From the NCBI GenBank assembly GCA_963082875.1, contig OY720100.1:15772591-15836590 (forward strand): 64,000 nt of DNA, read 5' to 3'. How positions within the stretch are numbered: position 1 is the first letter of the stretch; each line of letters opens with the position of its first letter. Origin of the DNA: Corella eumyota (taxonomy: Eukaryota; Chordata; Ascidiacea; Phlebobranchia; Corellidae). A program made the translations under genes and the position numbers. Positions 35,501 through 46,814 of the stretch are shown piece by piece. The notes under the pieces were generated by a model that was not told the origin of the DNA, did not search any database, and saw only the letters and a list, made by a program, of their open reading frames with translations.

Positions 35501-38500
35501 TAATGTTAATACTTCATTTTCAAAAAGGTATTCTGTTGCTCTAACCTTTTTTTTATTTATTTATTTACTCTTGATGTGGTAAAGTCGAATGCGCGACCTA
35601 AACATAAAGTAACATTAGTTACTCCGACCCAGTCTCAAGTTGCCTTTGGTAGTTTGGGATATTATAGATTATAATTGTTTGATAATTAAGCTGCTGATTA
35701 AATGCTGGCTTAGCAGAAGCTCATACTGTTACTTAAGGGTGCTACAGCATGAGAACAGAGGAAATTAAGCCAAGAACTTCATGTTGTAAAGCCAAGTGTT
35801 CTATTACTACACCCCATACTGTCAGGGTCAATAGTAAACTTAAATAATACAATGTTTATCTTAATTTTTTATGATTTTGAAATTTTGTTTGTAGTCTTGA
35901 GGCCAGTCAATTTTTCAATGACGAAAACATCCAAAACTCAAGAAATATTTTACTGATTCAATGTTCAAATTCGCCATATTCCTTATTAACCAATCATTCC
36001 AACATTCCCTCAAATAATTGCAGTTATTTTAGCAATGCCTTAACTGTAAGTATATATTATTTTCTAATTTTAAATTTAGTGCAAGCTTAATCATAAAGAT
36101 TTTTTGTACATATCTTTATCCTCGATGTGGGAAGGTCGAATGCGCGACCTAAACATAAAGTAACATTTGTTACCCCGACCCAATCTCGAGTTGCCTGTGG
36201 CAGTTTGGGATATTATAGAGACTCTAATTGCTCTGCAATTTTGCTGCTGATTAAGTGCTGGCTCAGCAGGAGTTTATACCCTTTATACGCCTTACTCAAG
36301 GCCGCTACAGCATGAGAGCAGTGGGGATTAAACCCACGACGCAAGTGTTCTTACCACTACACCACACTGATATTTATAATGCAAACTTAGCAATTAGTCT
36401 ATTTTTACTAATTGATTTCGACCTAAAAGTAAATATAAGTAATGCCTCTTTAAAAAAGGGCTGCATTTGGAATCGAACTCAGGACTTCATGATATGGTCT
36501 GAGTGACCAACCACTATTATTTTGAATGTTTATAACAATTCGAAAAAATTTTAATATTTTTTAATTTTTTTTTAGACCTCGTCTTGTTTATTGCATTACT
36601 CCAACATAAACCCATGCCCCATTTCTACCTCAGTAATATACGATCCACTTTATGAAAACTTTAAAACTAAACTACTACAACAGTAAGTGTACAAAAATTT
36701 TTTTTTTGTATATATCTTTATTCTTGATGTTAGAAGGTTGACTTCACGGCCTATACATAAAGTAACATACTCCGACCCAGTCTTAAGTTGCCTTTGGTAG
36801 TTCAGGATATTATATTGATTATATTTGCCCGATAATAAAGCTGCTGATTAAGTGATGGCTTAGCAGGAGTTTATATCGTTTATAGTGCTTTACTCAATGG
36901 CGCTACAGAATGATAGCAGTGGGGATTGAACCCACGACCTCATATGTGTGGTAGAGCAAGTGTTCTTATCACTACACCATGCTGCCAGTCATATTTTTGT
37001 TAAAATTAAAATTAAAAAATAATTGTTATTTAAAATTAAAAATCTTAATTTTTTGTTTTTAGGAATTATATGTTACATACCTCTTTGATAGTAAATGAAA
37101 TAATAACTCAACAATATATTACCTCCATGATATTGTCATGTGCCACTAACAATAATAAAATGGTACTCGAGCGGAAATTTAAAGATGTCATGTCACCTGT
37201 TGTGCTCAAAATAATGGAGGTAATAAAAATTTTTTGTTTTTAATAAACATTAAAACCTTGAGTAAACCGCTATAAATGCTATAAACTGATGCTGAGCCAA
37301 CACTTAATCAGCAGCTTAAATGGTAAACCGACAGCTTGGTGTAGTGGTAAGAACACTTGCCACACCACACATTAGGTTGTGGGTTTAATCCACACTGATC
37401 TCATGCCGTAGCGCCCTTGAGTACGGCGCTATAAACGGTATGAACTCCTGCTGAGCCAGCACTTAATCAGCAGTATAATTATCTGGCAATTATAATCTAT
37501 AATATCCCAAACTGCCACAGGCAACTCGAGACTGGGTCAGGGTAACAAATGTTACTTTATGTTTAGGTCATGAAGTCAATCTTTCCACATCAGGGATAAA
37601 TAAATGTAAAATAAATTAGAAATTATGATAAATTTTAATTTTTTTTTAATTTTTAATAGGACTTAATCAAGTCTTCCCAGAACCAAGGTATTATGGTGAT
37701 TGTAAGAATTAATTCCTCACGACTAGCGAGTCGGTTTTATGATGCTATCAATCAAATACAAGAAGAACTCAACCTTCAACAAACTTTTGAAGTAATTTTA
37801 TAATAATTTTAAAATATTTCAAAGATTAAGAAAAATTATTGTGAATTATTTTTAATATAGAAGTGTTTTTAATGTTGGTGTATTTTTATTTAAAACTATC
37901 TTAAGTTTATGTTAATTTTAAAATTGTTTTTTTTACAGCTTATACTTTATGGAGATTCTATACCGGATATTACAATGTCTGATTACTTTCTACAACTATT
38001 ACAGGTTAGTTTTTATATTTAAATCAACTTTAGGTATCTCTTCAATATAGAACTTATGCTAATTTTAGGTTAACTATAGCTCAATTTTTTTTAATTTTTG
38101 AAACCCCTTTTTTACTTATAATTTTTAGTTTAATTTTTTTTTTTTTTTTCAATTTTGTTTTAAATAATTTTTAGGAAAAGAAAGGTAATGATTGGCTCCC
38201 ATCAAGATTATGTCATCTCTCAACAATTCCATGTTTAGTTGTTTATGAGGGTGAAGATATTATATCACAAGACCTACCTAGGTAATTTAATCCCACATAT
38301 CATAGCTTAGTATACTATATATACATACATGGGCCATGTTCAATTTAAAGGCCTACAAAATAAATTAAACTGCCATTTGTGGTGCATGGGTAAATTATTG
38401 CAGGCAAATATTTGTTGAGAGTTGCAACCATATTACAACAATTTAAAATGCTGACCTTAGAGCAGGCTATTGATTTGTATATTAAATTATATTTAAACTT

Positions 38501-41500
38501 GCCTTTTTATTAATTTTATTTTACATTCTAACCGGCAGCGTAGTGTAGTGGTAAGAACACTTGCTACACCACACATAAATCATGGGTTCAATCCCCACTG
38601 ATCTCAAGCTGTAGCATCCTTGAGTAAGGCACTATAACTGGTACAAACTCCTGCTAAGCCAGCAGTTAATCAACAGCTTAATTATCGGGCAATTATAATC
38701 TATAATATCCCAAACTGCCACAGGCAACTTGAGACTGGGTCGGAGTAGCTGATATTATTCTATGTTTAAATCGCGCATTCGACCTTCCCACATTGAGGAT
38801 AAAGATATATACAAAAAAAGTATTTTTTGAATATTTTTAGCTCATTGAGATACGTTGATTTGCGAATGTCGTTAGACGGTTGCGGAAAACATTTTCGGTC
38901 GAAAATTGACCAAGAAATGTCGCTTGCTACTTCATGTTGTATCGAGGATAAATCAAATACTTCGATAAAATCAGAAAAACTGCCGTCAGATGACGAAAGT
39001 TCTCTTACTGTTGTTGAATCAGATGGTTAGTATACTAGATTAAATTTTTTTTTTTAATTTTTAAACAAATTTTTGACGGTTTAAAACACAAAACCATCTG
39101 ATTTAAATTTTAATTTTGTTTTTAGATGATAGCAAACCTTCTAAAATGGAAATTTCTAAAAATAACGACATTTGGAAAACAGAAAATTCAGATAACTTAA
39201 ATGGGTAAACACTTTTTGAATTAATTTTTTTTATTTATTTTTTTTTGGAATTAATTTTTTATGTATTAAATTATTTGTTTGTAGAAATAAGACAACATCG
39301 CAAAAACATGATTTCTTAAGTCTGGCCATGCAAGAAGCCAATCTAACTTCAGCAGCAAAAGGTTAAAAAATTAAAAAAAAAAAATTAAAGACAAAAAAAT
39401 ATCTAACATAAATATTTTTTGTATAAATTAATTTTTAAATTTTGTTTTGTTTTGTAGAATCATCCAAAAATAAGGGATATAAATTTGAGCATAATTCTCC
39501 GACTGTTTTGGTTCCAGCAGATATCTACAACATGCTCCAAAAAGATTTAAATGTAGGTTAAATACTTTAAATTAATATTATTTAAATGAAGTTTATAATA
39601 CCGGCAGCGTGGTGTAGTGGTAAGAACACTTGCTACACCACACATGAGGTCGTGGGTTCAATCTCCACTGATCTCATGCTGTAGCAGTCTTAGGTAAGGC
39701 GCTATAAACAGTATGAACTCCTGCTGAGCCAGCACTTAATCAGCAGTATAATTATCGGGCAATTATAGTCTCTATAAAATCCCAAACTGCCAAAGGCAAC
39801 TTGAGACTGGGTCGGAGTAACTGATGTTACTCTATGTTTAAGTTGCGCATTCGACTTTCCCACATTGAGGATAAAGATATATACCAAAAAAATAGGATTC
39901 CAATACAAAGGCTTTTACTGTTATTAAGTCAAACGCCTAATACAATGTCATGACATTTCAAAATATTTTTTTTGTAATATTTAGTTCGTATAATATATTT
40001 AAATTAATAAATTGTATTTAAATTTATTAAAATTTTTTATTTTAGTAAATTATTGATGTTATTTAATTTTTAACACTTATGATTTTTTATCAAATGATCT
40101 TTAAAAATTAAAAAAAAAAACATTTTTTTTGCAAAATAATTTTTTTTTATTAGTGTCAAACTACTTTAACAAATCTTGACCCGGATCCCAGGGTCAAATG
40201 GGTGGACCCCCTTCATCCCCATCTTAACCCAACTAACCCCCAAGAAACCACCTCATACTACAAGTGAGTAAAACTTTTTATTTTTTTTCGTATTTTTTTA
40301 ATATTTTTTATTTTTTTAAATATTCTTTAAAAATTATTTTAATTTTTTTTTGATCGATTTTAATTTTTTTTTAAATTTTTTCTAATATTTTAATTTTTTT
40401 TTTAGAAAATGGACAACTACTTCCCCCTTGAACCCTGACCACCAAGCCCCGAACAATAAAACCCACAATAGAAGAATATTATTAACTCATCCTCCTAATA
40501 TTAATACTGCGAATATTTGCTGTCAATTTCTACAACAATTACACAAGTACATTTAATATTAATTATTTTTTTTTATTTATTCTTAATTTAAAAAGTTTAA
40601 CTTTACACTCTTAACATAGAATTATATTTTTTATCTTAATCTAATTTTAAGATGACTAAAGCAGTTTGGGATATTGTTGCGAATGCTGACTGATATTTGA
40701 TTTACCGGCAGCATGGTGTAGTGGTAAGAACACTTGCTACACCACTATGAGGTCGTGGGTTTAATCCCCACTGCTCTCATGCTGTAGCGCCCTTGAGTAA
40801 GGCGCTATAAACAGTATGAACTCCTGCTGAGCCAGCACTTAATCAGCAGCATAATTACCGGGCAATTATAATCTATAGTATCCCAAACTGCCACAGGCAA
40901 CTCGAGACTGGGTCGGAGTAACTGATGTTACTCTATGTTAAGGTCGCCCATTCAACCTTCCCACATTAAGGATAAAGATATATACAAAAAAAAATCTTAT
41001 TATTGATTTCAAGTTAAGCAGGGGTTTGTGACTTTTATAGCACCTTTTTCAACATGACTATGACTTGAAAACAGTGGTGATCGAACCAAAGACCTCATTT
41101 TGTGAAGGCACTATACTATGCTGGCAGTCTACTGTTTGTTATTATGCATGTTAATTTGAATTATATTATTTTTTTTTATGTTTTTTAGAAAACTTCAAAG
41201 AATGATGGAGATCGAGGTTTACAATGATGAAGAAGATATTAATTTGGTGAATATTATTTTATTCTATTTATTTTTCATTTATATGAAAAGAAAATTGAAA
41301 AACTTTACCTTACAATATATGCCTGCATTGGGAATCGAACTTAAATCTTAAGATACAATGTTTAATGTTTATTTTTTCTACTCTATGGCACTATCATAGT
41401 ACTGAGTAAATGTAATTGTATTTAATATTTTTCCTATTTGTTTTTAGTATCACGAGCATACAGACCTAATACTTCAGTTAGATCATCCACATAGAAGAAA

Positions 41501-44500
41501 CAGAAGTCAGATCGTTAACTCTTGTCCAGATTCTATTCTACTCAATATCAAAGACGGTAATTTTCTTGTTTTTTTTACAAAAATTTGATATACAAATTCC
41601 TATTTTTTTTGTGATTTTTTAAATACATTTTTTACTTAAAAATTTTGTGTTTTTTTTAATTAGGCAAAGATACCAGAAAAATAACAACCAGAGTTAGTTT
41701 AAAGAACGATGTTACAACATTCCGAAATTCTAATCAACAAGAAGTATGTAAATCTTATAAAAAAATTATTTACCAAAAAAAGCAAAAATTTTAAATAACT
41801 TAGTTACCAAATTTTTAATTTCAATTTGGTATTATTACCTTAATCTAATTAATAAAAAAAAAAAAAATTGTATTGGAATACTATTAAAAAATTTTTTTGG
41901 TTTTTATAATATCATTTTTTTGGCAGGGTCTATCTCCACCTAAAAAAGCAGAACTCAGAAGTGTTAGTTTTCTTAACACAGAGCATTCAGAGTTAATATT
42001 TCAGTTCAGTATACCAGAAAAATATCAGGATCGATTTGTGTTTGATCAACTTCAAGATGGAGTTACTATCATCAAAAATCTTAAACTATCATCACAGGTA
42101 AGAAATTGGTTTTATTTTGTTAATATGCAAAGCTAGTGCTGTTTACAAATTGGTAAAAAAAATGACACAAGTATTTGGGTAGACATGGTTACAACAGGTC
42201 CTGGGTTTGTTTCCCACTGCTTCCATGTTGTAGTGCCTTTGTGTAAGATGCTATAAATGATAACTTAATAATATTATCCAAAACTGCCAAACTTAACTTG
42301 AGACTGGGTAAATAAAAATGACCGGCAGCATGGTGTATTGGTCAAAACACTTGGGTTAACTACTTAAGGTCTTGGTTTCAATCCCCACTGCTGTCATGTT
42401 GTAGCGCTCTTGAGTTAGGTGCTATAAGCGGTATAAACCTCTGCTGAGCCAACACTTAATCAGCAGCTTAATTATCAGACAATTATTATCTATATAATAT
42501 CCCAAACTGACAAATTCAACTTGAGACAGGGTCAGGGTAACAAATGTTACTCTTTGTTAAGACTGTGAAGTTCCCTTCCCACATTTATAAAAGTAATATA
42601 CAAAATAATTTAAAAATTATTTTTACAGACTGACAGAAGTATTAGAAGCACCATCATCAGCTTTGGTATTTATGGGCTAACAGAGGGATTATACAACTTT
42701 AGAAACACTCTAAATTCTGCATCTGCCTTACACAACATACCACTTCATATAGTAGTAGTTAAACAGAAAGATTATAAAGAATATGAAACAATCCTAGCTG
42801 ATACTCATTTGCTGATTGCTCTGCCTAAAGAATTTGATGACTTAGGAGAAGGTAGGGAAAAGATTTTTTTAGATTTTAAGTTAAATTTTACTATCACAAT
42901 TTATTTACGTTATTATATATGAATTTATCCTTGATTTGAAAAGGTTGATTTTATGACCTAAACATAGTAACATCAGTTACCCCAATCCAGTCTCGAGTTG
43001 CCTGTGGCAGTTTGGGATATTCTAGAGATTATACTTGCCTAATAATTATGCTGCTGATTAAGTGTTGGCTCAGCAGGGGTAAATACCGTTTATAGCGCCT
43101 TACTCAAGTGCGCTACAGCATAAGAGCAGTAAGGATTAAACTCAGGACCTCATGATGTGAAGCCAAGTGTTCTTACCACTACTTCACACTGAATTTTAAT
43201 CATTTAATAGTAAAAAAATATTAACAATTTATTTTTCCTTAATCAGGTTCTATGAAATATGTGGTCCAATCAATTCTTTTACATTTTTACGACATTGAAG
43301 CTCGAACACAAGATGACATCGTGTGGCCGTTTGTTTTGTTTATCAATGATAATTGTGTGTCGTGGTCGCAGTGGGACAATTCAATGGATTATAACCAAAA
43401 GTAAGTGGAAAAATAAAAATAAAATAAAACTTTTTTTTTTAAAACTGGCAGTTTGGTGCAGTGACAAAATCATTACATGGGGTTGGGGGTTTAATCCCCA
43501 CTGATCTCGTGCTGTAGCGCCCTTGAGTAAGGCACTCTAAACGGTATAAACTCCTGCTGAGCCAGCACTTAATCAGCAGTATAATTATCGGGCAATTAAA
43601 ATCTATAATATCCCAAACTGGCAAAGGCAACTCGAGACTGTGTCGGGGTAACTGATGTTACTCTATGTTTAAGTCACGCATTCGACTTTCTAACATCTTT
43701 ATCCTCAATGTTTAGGTCGTGAATTCGACCTTTCCGCACATTAAGGATAACTAAATACATAAAATGGGCAAAATTTTAAAATTTTTGTTTTATTTTTAGT
43801 GAGAGTGAGGAAAGTTGGTCTGAAGTTAGTTTGTTTGATGTTATGGAGAACATGGAATCAAGTATCAACAACGACATGGCTGTGGTGGGATTCAAACCAT
43901 GGACCTCTAGTCCTACACCACCAACTAGTCAACTACTAACTAACAGGGTAAGAAAATAAAATTTTTATCATGCAAAAAAATAAAAAACAATTTAACTTTT
44001 AATATTTATTTTTTTGTATATATTTTTATCCTCGCGATCTAAACATAGAGTAACATCAGTTACTCCGACCCAGTCTCGAGTTGCCTTTGCTAGTTTGGGA
44101 TATTATAGATTATAATTGCCCTATAATAGACTTAGCAGGAGTTTCTACCATTTATAGCGTCTTACTCTTGGGCGCTACAGCATGAGAGCAGTGGGGATTA
44201 AACACATGACCTCATGGTGGTGTAGCAAGTGTTCTTACCACTACACCATGCTGCCGGTTGACATAAAATCTGTCTTAAATTTTTCTTATTATAAAGTTGT
44301 CATAATATTTTATTTCCTTTTTATTTTTTTTTAACATTTTTATTACTTTATGTTTTTATTATTTTAGATGACAAGGGAGGATAACTACTTTAGTGGAAAA
44401 TTATCGGAATCTTTTTATTTTGTCAATCTAGCTCTTTGTGATAGTATCAAGTTTGTATACAACAGGTAATTATTTAATTATATTATTTTGTTTTTTAAAA

Positions 44501-46814
44501 TATATTTATGATGGTATCTTCCTATATTACCTCAAACTTTTTTGTTGAATGAACAATATTCCCAAAATTACAATTTTAAAAACACTTTTGCCAAATTTCA
44601 GTTAAATTTTTTTGGGTAAAATAAAGGGGCATATTTTAAAGGACGGTAAGGGTAAAAGGGGTACCTAAAAATATCGTATTGGTAGTAAAATTGGGATTTT
44701 AAACAACAGTTAACTATTTATCCTTGATATTAAAAGGTTGACTCTACAGCCTAAACATAGAGCAACATTTCTATATTAAACCAAAAACTCTTTTTGATAA
44801 TGTTATGTATAATCCAGTATACCTATTTTAATCCAACTTTTTTTATTTTTAGATTCACTGATGTAGATTTAGATTGGTCATTAAGAGTTGCATCTCATGG
44901 TTTACAAATTATTAGGATTGAGAATATAATTGTTGCCACTAAAGCTGTTGAAGATGTTAACATGACAGAGATTAATAAACAGTAAATATATTTTTTTTAT
45001 TTCTAAAATCTGATTTAAATAAAGGCTATAACTAAAACTTTTTTTTATATTTATTTATCCTCGATGTGGGAAGGTCGAATGCGCGACTTAAACATAGAGT
45101 AACATCAGTTACCCCAACCTAGTCTCGAGTTGCCTGTGGCAGTTTGGGATATTATATAGATTATAATTGCCCGATAATTAAGCTGCTGATTAAGTGCTGG
45201 CTCAGCAGGAGTTCATACTATTTATAGCGCCTTAGTTGGGGTTGCTACAGCATGGAAGAAGTGGGGATCGAACCCAGGACTAAAATATATATAGTGATTT
45301 TTTTTGTCCGAAAAAATTTTAATTTGTATTTTTTTAATTAATTTTTATCGTTATTTTTTTAAATAGTTCAAGCAAGTTGGTTATAAGTGCTGACAGTGAT
45401 TTTACGCCTCTACCTTTCCACCCATGCTTGCTACTCGAGAAATACTTCTCGTTAAACGCGGAAGTCGTTTTCCCACGCTCGAAATCGGCTCCCACGCACC
45501 CGGTATTATGTTTGGATCACTACATGTCACATGGAACTCAGGTTTGTTGTTTGACCTTTTGACTCCTTATTAAGATATTTTATTCCTGGTTTAATTTAAG
45601 CATGGCAACAGCGTTAAGATATATTTTAATTCTACGTGTAAAAACTAATTATGCTTTGTTTTAAACCATGTGTAAAAAAGTAAAACCATGTGTAAAAAAA
45701 TATAAAACCATGTGTAAAAATGTATAAAACTATGTGTAAAAATATATAAAACCATGTGAAAAAATGTATAAAACCATGTGAAAAAATGTATAAAACCATG
45801 TGTAAAAATGTATAAAACCATGTGTAAAACTATATATAACCATGCGAAAAAAGAAAAACCATGTGTAAAAATATATAAAACCATGTGTAAAAATATAAAA
45901 AACCATGTGTAAAAATATTTAAAACCATGTGTAAAAATATATAAAACCATGTGTAAAAATGTATAAATCCATGGGTAAAAATGTAAAATAACTATGGCAT
46001 GTTTCAAACCATGAATTAGGTTTTATTATTTTTTTCATTGTATTATTATTCTGTCAATTGTACACCTTAGTTTGTAGTCCTTACTAGTGTATTAACAGGA
46101 ATAAATATCACAAGTATATCGTTAAATTTTAATCTATTTTTATATTTTTTTTCATATTAGATTTGTGTTGAGTTTGTAAGCAGTCAAGCAAATGCTTCAG
46201 ATTGGAGTTGTGAAGTGAATAAAGAATATGGAGGTCTCATGTTGTATTGCCCAACCTCACAAGTTAAACCTGAGTTTCTACAACAATTTCGATTTATAGA
46301 AGGTATTTTCGTTTATTCTAGATATGTAAAATTAGACTTCACGACCTAAACATAGAGTAACACCAGTTACCCCGACACAGTCTCAAGTTGCCTGTGGCAG
46401 TTTGAGATATTATTGATTATAATTACACGATAATTAAGCTGCTGATTAAGTATTGGCATGAGTTCATACCAATTATAGCGCCTTACTTAAGGGCTCTACA
46501 GCATGAGAGCAGTGGGAATCAAACCCTAGACCTCATGTAGTAAAGCCAAGTGTTCTAACCACTACACCATGCTGCCTATATCTGTTTTTGCCTGCTTCAA
46601 ATTAACGAAAACACGTAATTGTTACGTCACAGATGCTACTGTATGTGTTGTTGGTACCGACCGAAGCTCATTACGTCACACGATCGTTAAACTCAATCTC
46701 GAGGTCACGTGGCACTTTCGACTAACTGACGAATTTCAAACGGCAAATCTCAACACGCTATACGGCGCTCGAGTGCGGCCGATGTACTTTTTGACCGGGA
46801 TCAAGAAAAAGTAA
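26536..46814 (+). CDS. GREB1: GREB1/GREB1-like orthologue, complete
   Basis: Forty-one coding exons in one continuous phase, 1856 residues (human about 1949). First and last exons are 26536-26707 and 46633-46814. Recognised blocks in order: [15 protein letters not shown] (exon 1), [11 protein letters not shown] (exon 6, 29265-29447), CVGCGEK with downstream His, a zinc-binding-like block (exon 7, 29784-30002), [10 protein letters not shown] (exon 24), YYKKWTTTSP (exons 28-29), [11 protein letters not shown] (exon 30, 41189-41246), [18 protein letters not shown] (exon 35, 43247-43400), [15 protein letters not shown] (exon 38) and [19 protein letters not shown] then DEFQTANLN (exon 41). In vertebrates GREB1 is a nuclear-receptor cofactor; published analysis places a TET/JBP-associated glycosyltransferase domain at the C-terminus and helicase-like regions before it. 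The human GPPQIGKTGA stretch is replaced by [10 protein letters not shown] here. A second in-frame ATG at 26551 (MGSSQS) aligns better with the human start. Confidence 0.95.
26838..26952 (+). mobile_element. Cics-1-like SINE, tail half
   Basis: Tail-only fragment in GREB1 intron 1. Confidence 0.82.
28250..28400 (+). repeat. interspersed repeat family 3, copy 1
   Basis: CCAATTTATAGTCCTACAAA, then AAACTGCTGTTTGTGGTGCG, GAGAGTTGCGGCCATATTG and ACGCTGACTGTAGG. Copies of the same order occur at seven other places here. No coding capacity or clear ends. GREB1 intron 4. Confidence 0.7.
29030..29226 (+). mobile_element. 190-bp MITE-like repeat, copy 2
   Basis: Best-preserved copy, running from TTTTTATTTTGGTTTGTCGC to GGCATGGTCACCAAACCC. 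GREB1 intron 5, ending 38 bases before exon 6. Confidence 0.75.
29462..29560 (+). mobile_element. Cics-1-like SINE, head fragment
   Basis: Diverged tRNA-like head with B-box-like GGGTTTAATACC, starting 15 bases after GREB1 exon 6. Confidence 0.7.
30378..30655 (+). mobile_element. Cics-1-like tRNA-derived SINE
   Basis: Full length, in GREB1 intron 8. Confidence 0.9.
31585..31710 (-). repeat. interspersed repeat family 3, inverted copy
   Basis: Reverse of the family: CCTTACAGTCGGGATTTTAA, then ATATGGTTGCAACTCTTAAC and CACCACAAATGGCAGTTTTA. It begins soon after exon 10 in GREB1 intron 10. Confidence 0.7.
32630..32725 (-). mobile_element. Cics-1-like SINE, head fragment
   Basis: Head only, with a 20-base piece (AGAGCAGTGAGAATTGAA) duplicated at its left end. 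GREB1 intron 12. Confidence 0.75.
33456..33703 (-). mobile_element. Cics-1-like SINE, short internal loss near the tail
   Basis: Well-preserved copy lacking about 35 tail bases. GREB1 intron 14. Confidence 0.9.
33716..33805 (+). repeat. interspersed repeat family 3, partial
   Basis: AAACTGCCTTATGTGGTGCG then TTGAAAGTTGTGACTATAAT, directly after the SINE in GREB1 intron 14. Confidence 0.6.
34747..34862 (-). mobile_element. second tRNA-like SINE family, copy
   Basis: GTGTGCTGTTGTGACGTG, AGCTATTTGTAAAGCCGG and AATGCCATGACTGTGA. A MITE-like repeat follows at once. GREB1 intron 16. Confidence 0.65.
34862..35042 (+). mobile_element. 190-bp MITE-like repeat, copy 3
   Basis: Very similar to copy 2 (29030-29226). 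It abuts, and may have inserted into, the second-family SINE copy on its left. Confidence 0.75.
35115..35265 (+). repeat. interspersed repeat family 3, diverged copy
   Basis: AATTTAAAGGCCTTTAAAAT, GAAGTGTGGGTAAATTACC and ATGTTAGTTACAACTTTAAC keep the family order. GREB1 intron 16. Confidence 0.6.
35553..35824 (-). mobile_element. Cics-1-like SINE, diverged
   Basis: Both ends recognisable, with a small internal loss. GREB1 intron 17. Confidence 0.85.
36106..36370 (-). mobile_element. Cics-1-like SINE
   Basis: Nearly full length, missing about 15 head bases. GREB1 intron 18. Confidence 0.9.
36707..36988 (-). mobile_element. Cics-1-like SINE
   Basis: Full length, starting about 25 bases after GREB1 exon 19. 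Confidence 0.9.
37257..37610 (+). mobile_element. SINE middle fragment followed by a full SINE
   Basis: 37257-37320 repeats the element middle (CTTGAGTAAACCGCTATAAA to CACTTAATCAGCAGC). 37328-37610 is a complete copy in the same orientation. GREB1 intron 20. Confidence 0.85.
38334..38465 (+). repeat. interspersed repeat family 3, copy
   Basis: TTCAATTTAAAGGCCTACAA, CCATTTGTGGTGCATGGG, GAGAGTTGCAACCATATT and AATGCTGACC. GREB1 intron 23. Confidence 0.7.
38532..38819 (+). mobile_element. Cics-1-like SINE
   Basis: Full length. Its tail ends about 20 bases before GREB1 exon 24. Confidence 0.92.
39601..39890 (+). mobile_element. Cics-1-like SINE
   Basis: Full length, in GREB1 intron 27. Confidence 0.92.
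40705..40994 (+). mobile_element. Cics-1-like SINE
   Basis: Full length and close to the family average, so probably young. GREB1 intron 29. Confidence 0.93.
41030..41131 (-). mobile_element. Cics-1-like SINE, degenerate head half
   Basis: Diverged head half ending ACTATACTATGCTGGCAGT, facing the young copy next to it. Confidence 0.6.
42175..42308 (+). mobile_element. Cics-1-like SINE, degenerate copy
   Basis: Partial head and middle, interrupted by losses. GREB1 intron 33. Confidence 0.6.
42322..42605 (+). mobile_element. Cics-1-like SINE
   Basis: Full length, moderately diverged. It ends about 24 bases before GREB1 exon 34. Confidence 0.88.
42919..43192 (-). mobile_element. Cics-1-like SINE
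   Basis: Nearly full length. GREB1 intron 34. Confidence 0.88.
43445..43757 (+). mobile_element. Cics-1-like SINE with partly duplicated tail
   Basis: The tail carries a second TTTATCCTCAATGTTTAGGT segment, so it may join two copies. GREB1 intron 35. Confidence 0.85.
44014..44258 (-). mobile_element. Cics-1-like SINE with small losses
   Basis: Head and tail both present; parts near the tail and in the middle are lost. GREB1 intron 36. Confidence 0.88.
44718..44768 (-). mobile_element. Cics-1-like SINE, tail fragment
   Basis: About 50 tail bases (TATTTATCCTTGATATTAAA to ACATAGAGCAACAT). GREB1 intron 37. Confidence 0.65.
45044..45282 (-). mobile_element. Cics-1-like SINE, head truncated
   Basis: Tail and middle well preserved; the tRNA head is cut at its B box. 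GREB1 intron 38. Confidence 0.88.
45660..46010. repeat. 20-bp minisatellite in GREB1 intron 39
   Basis: About 17 imperfect units of ATAAAACCATGTGTAAAAAT. One strand is fully open for 120 codons because the unit has no stops, but the product is low-complexity. Confidence 0.93.
46333..46576 (-). mobile_element. Cics-1-like SINE
   Basis: Nearly full length, in the last GREB1 intron, ending 56 bases before the final exon. Confidence 0.88.

Noticed and set aside
36127-36506. Open frames with recurring peptides such as [16 protein letters not shown] (also near 39702 and 43439)
   Set aside because: They are translations of SINE copies.
45645-46007. A 120-codon open frame on the minus strand rich in Phe, Trp, Tyr and His
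   Set aside because: It is a translation of the 20-bp minisatellite; no real protein is indicated.
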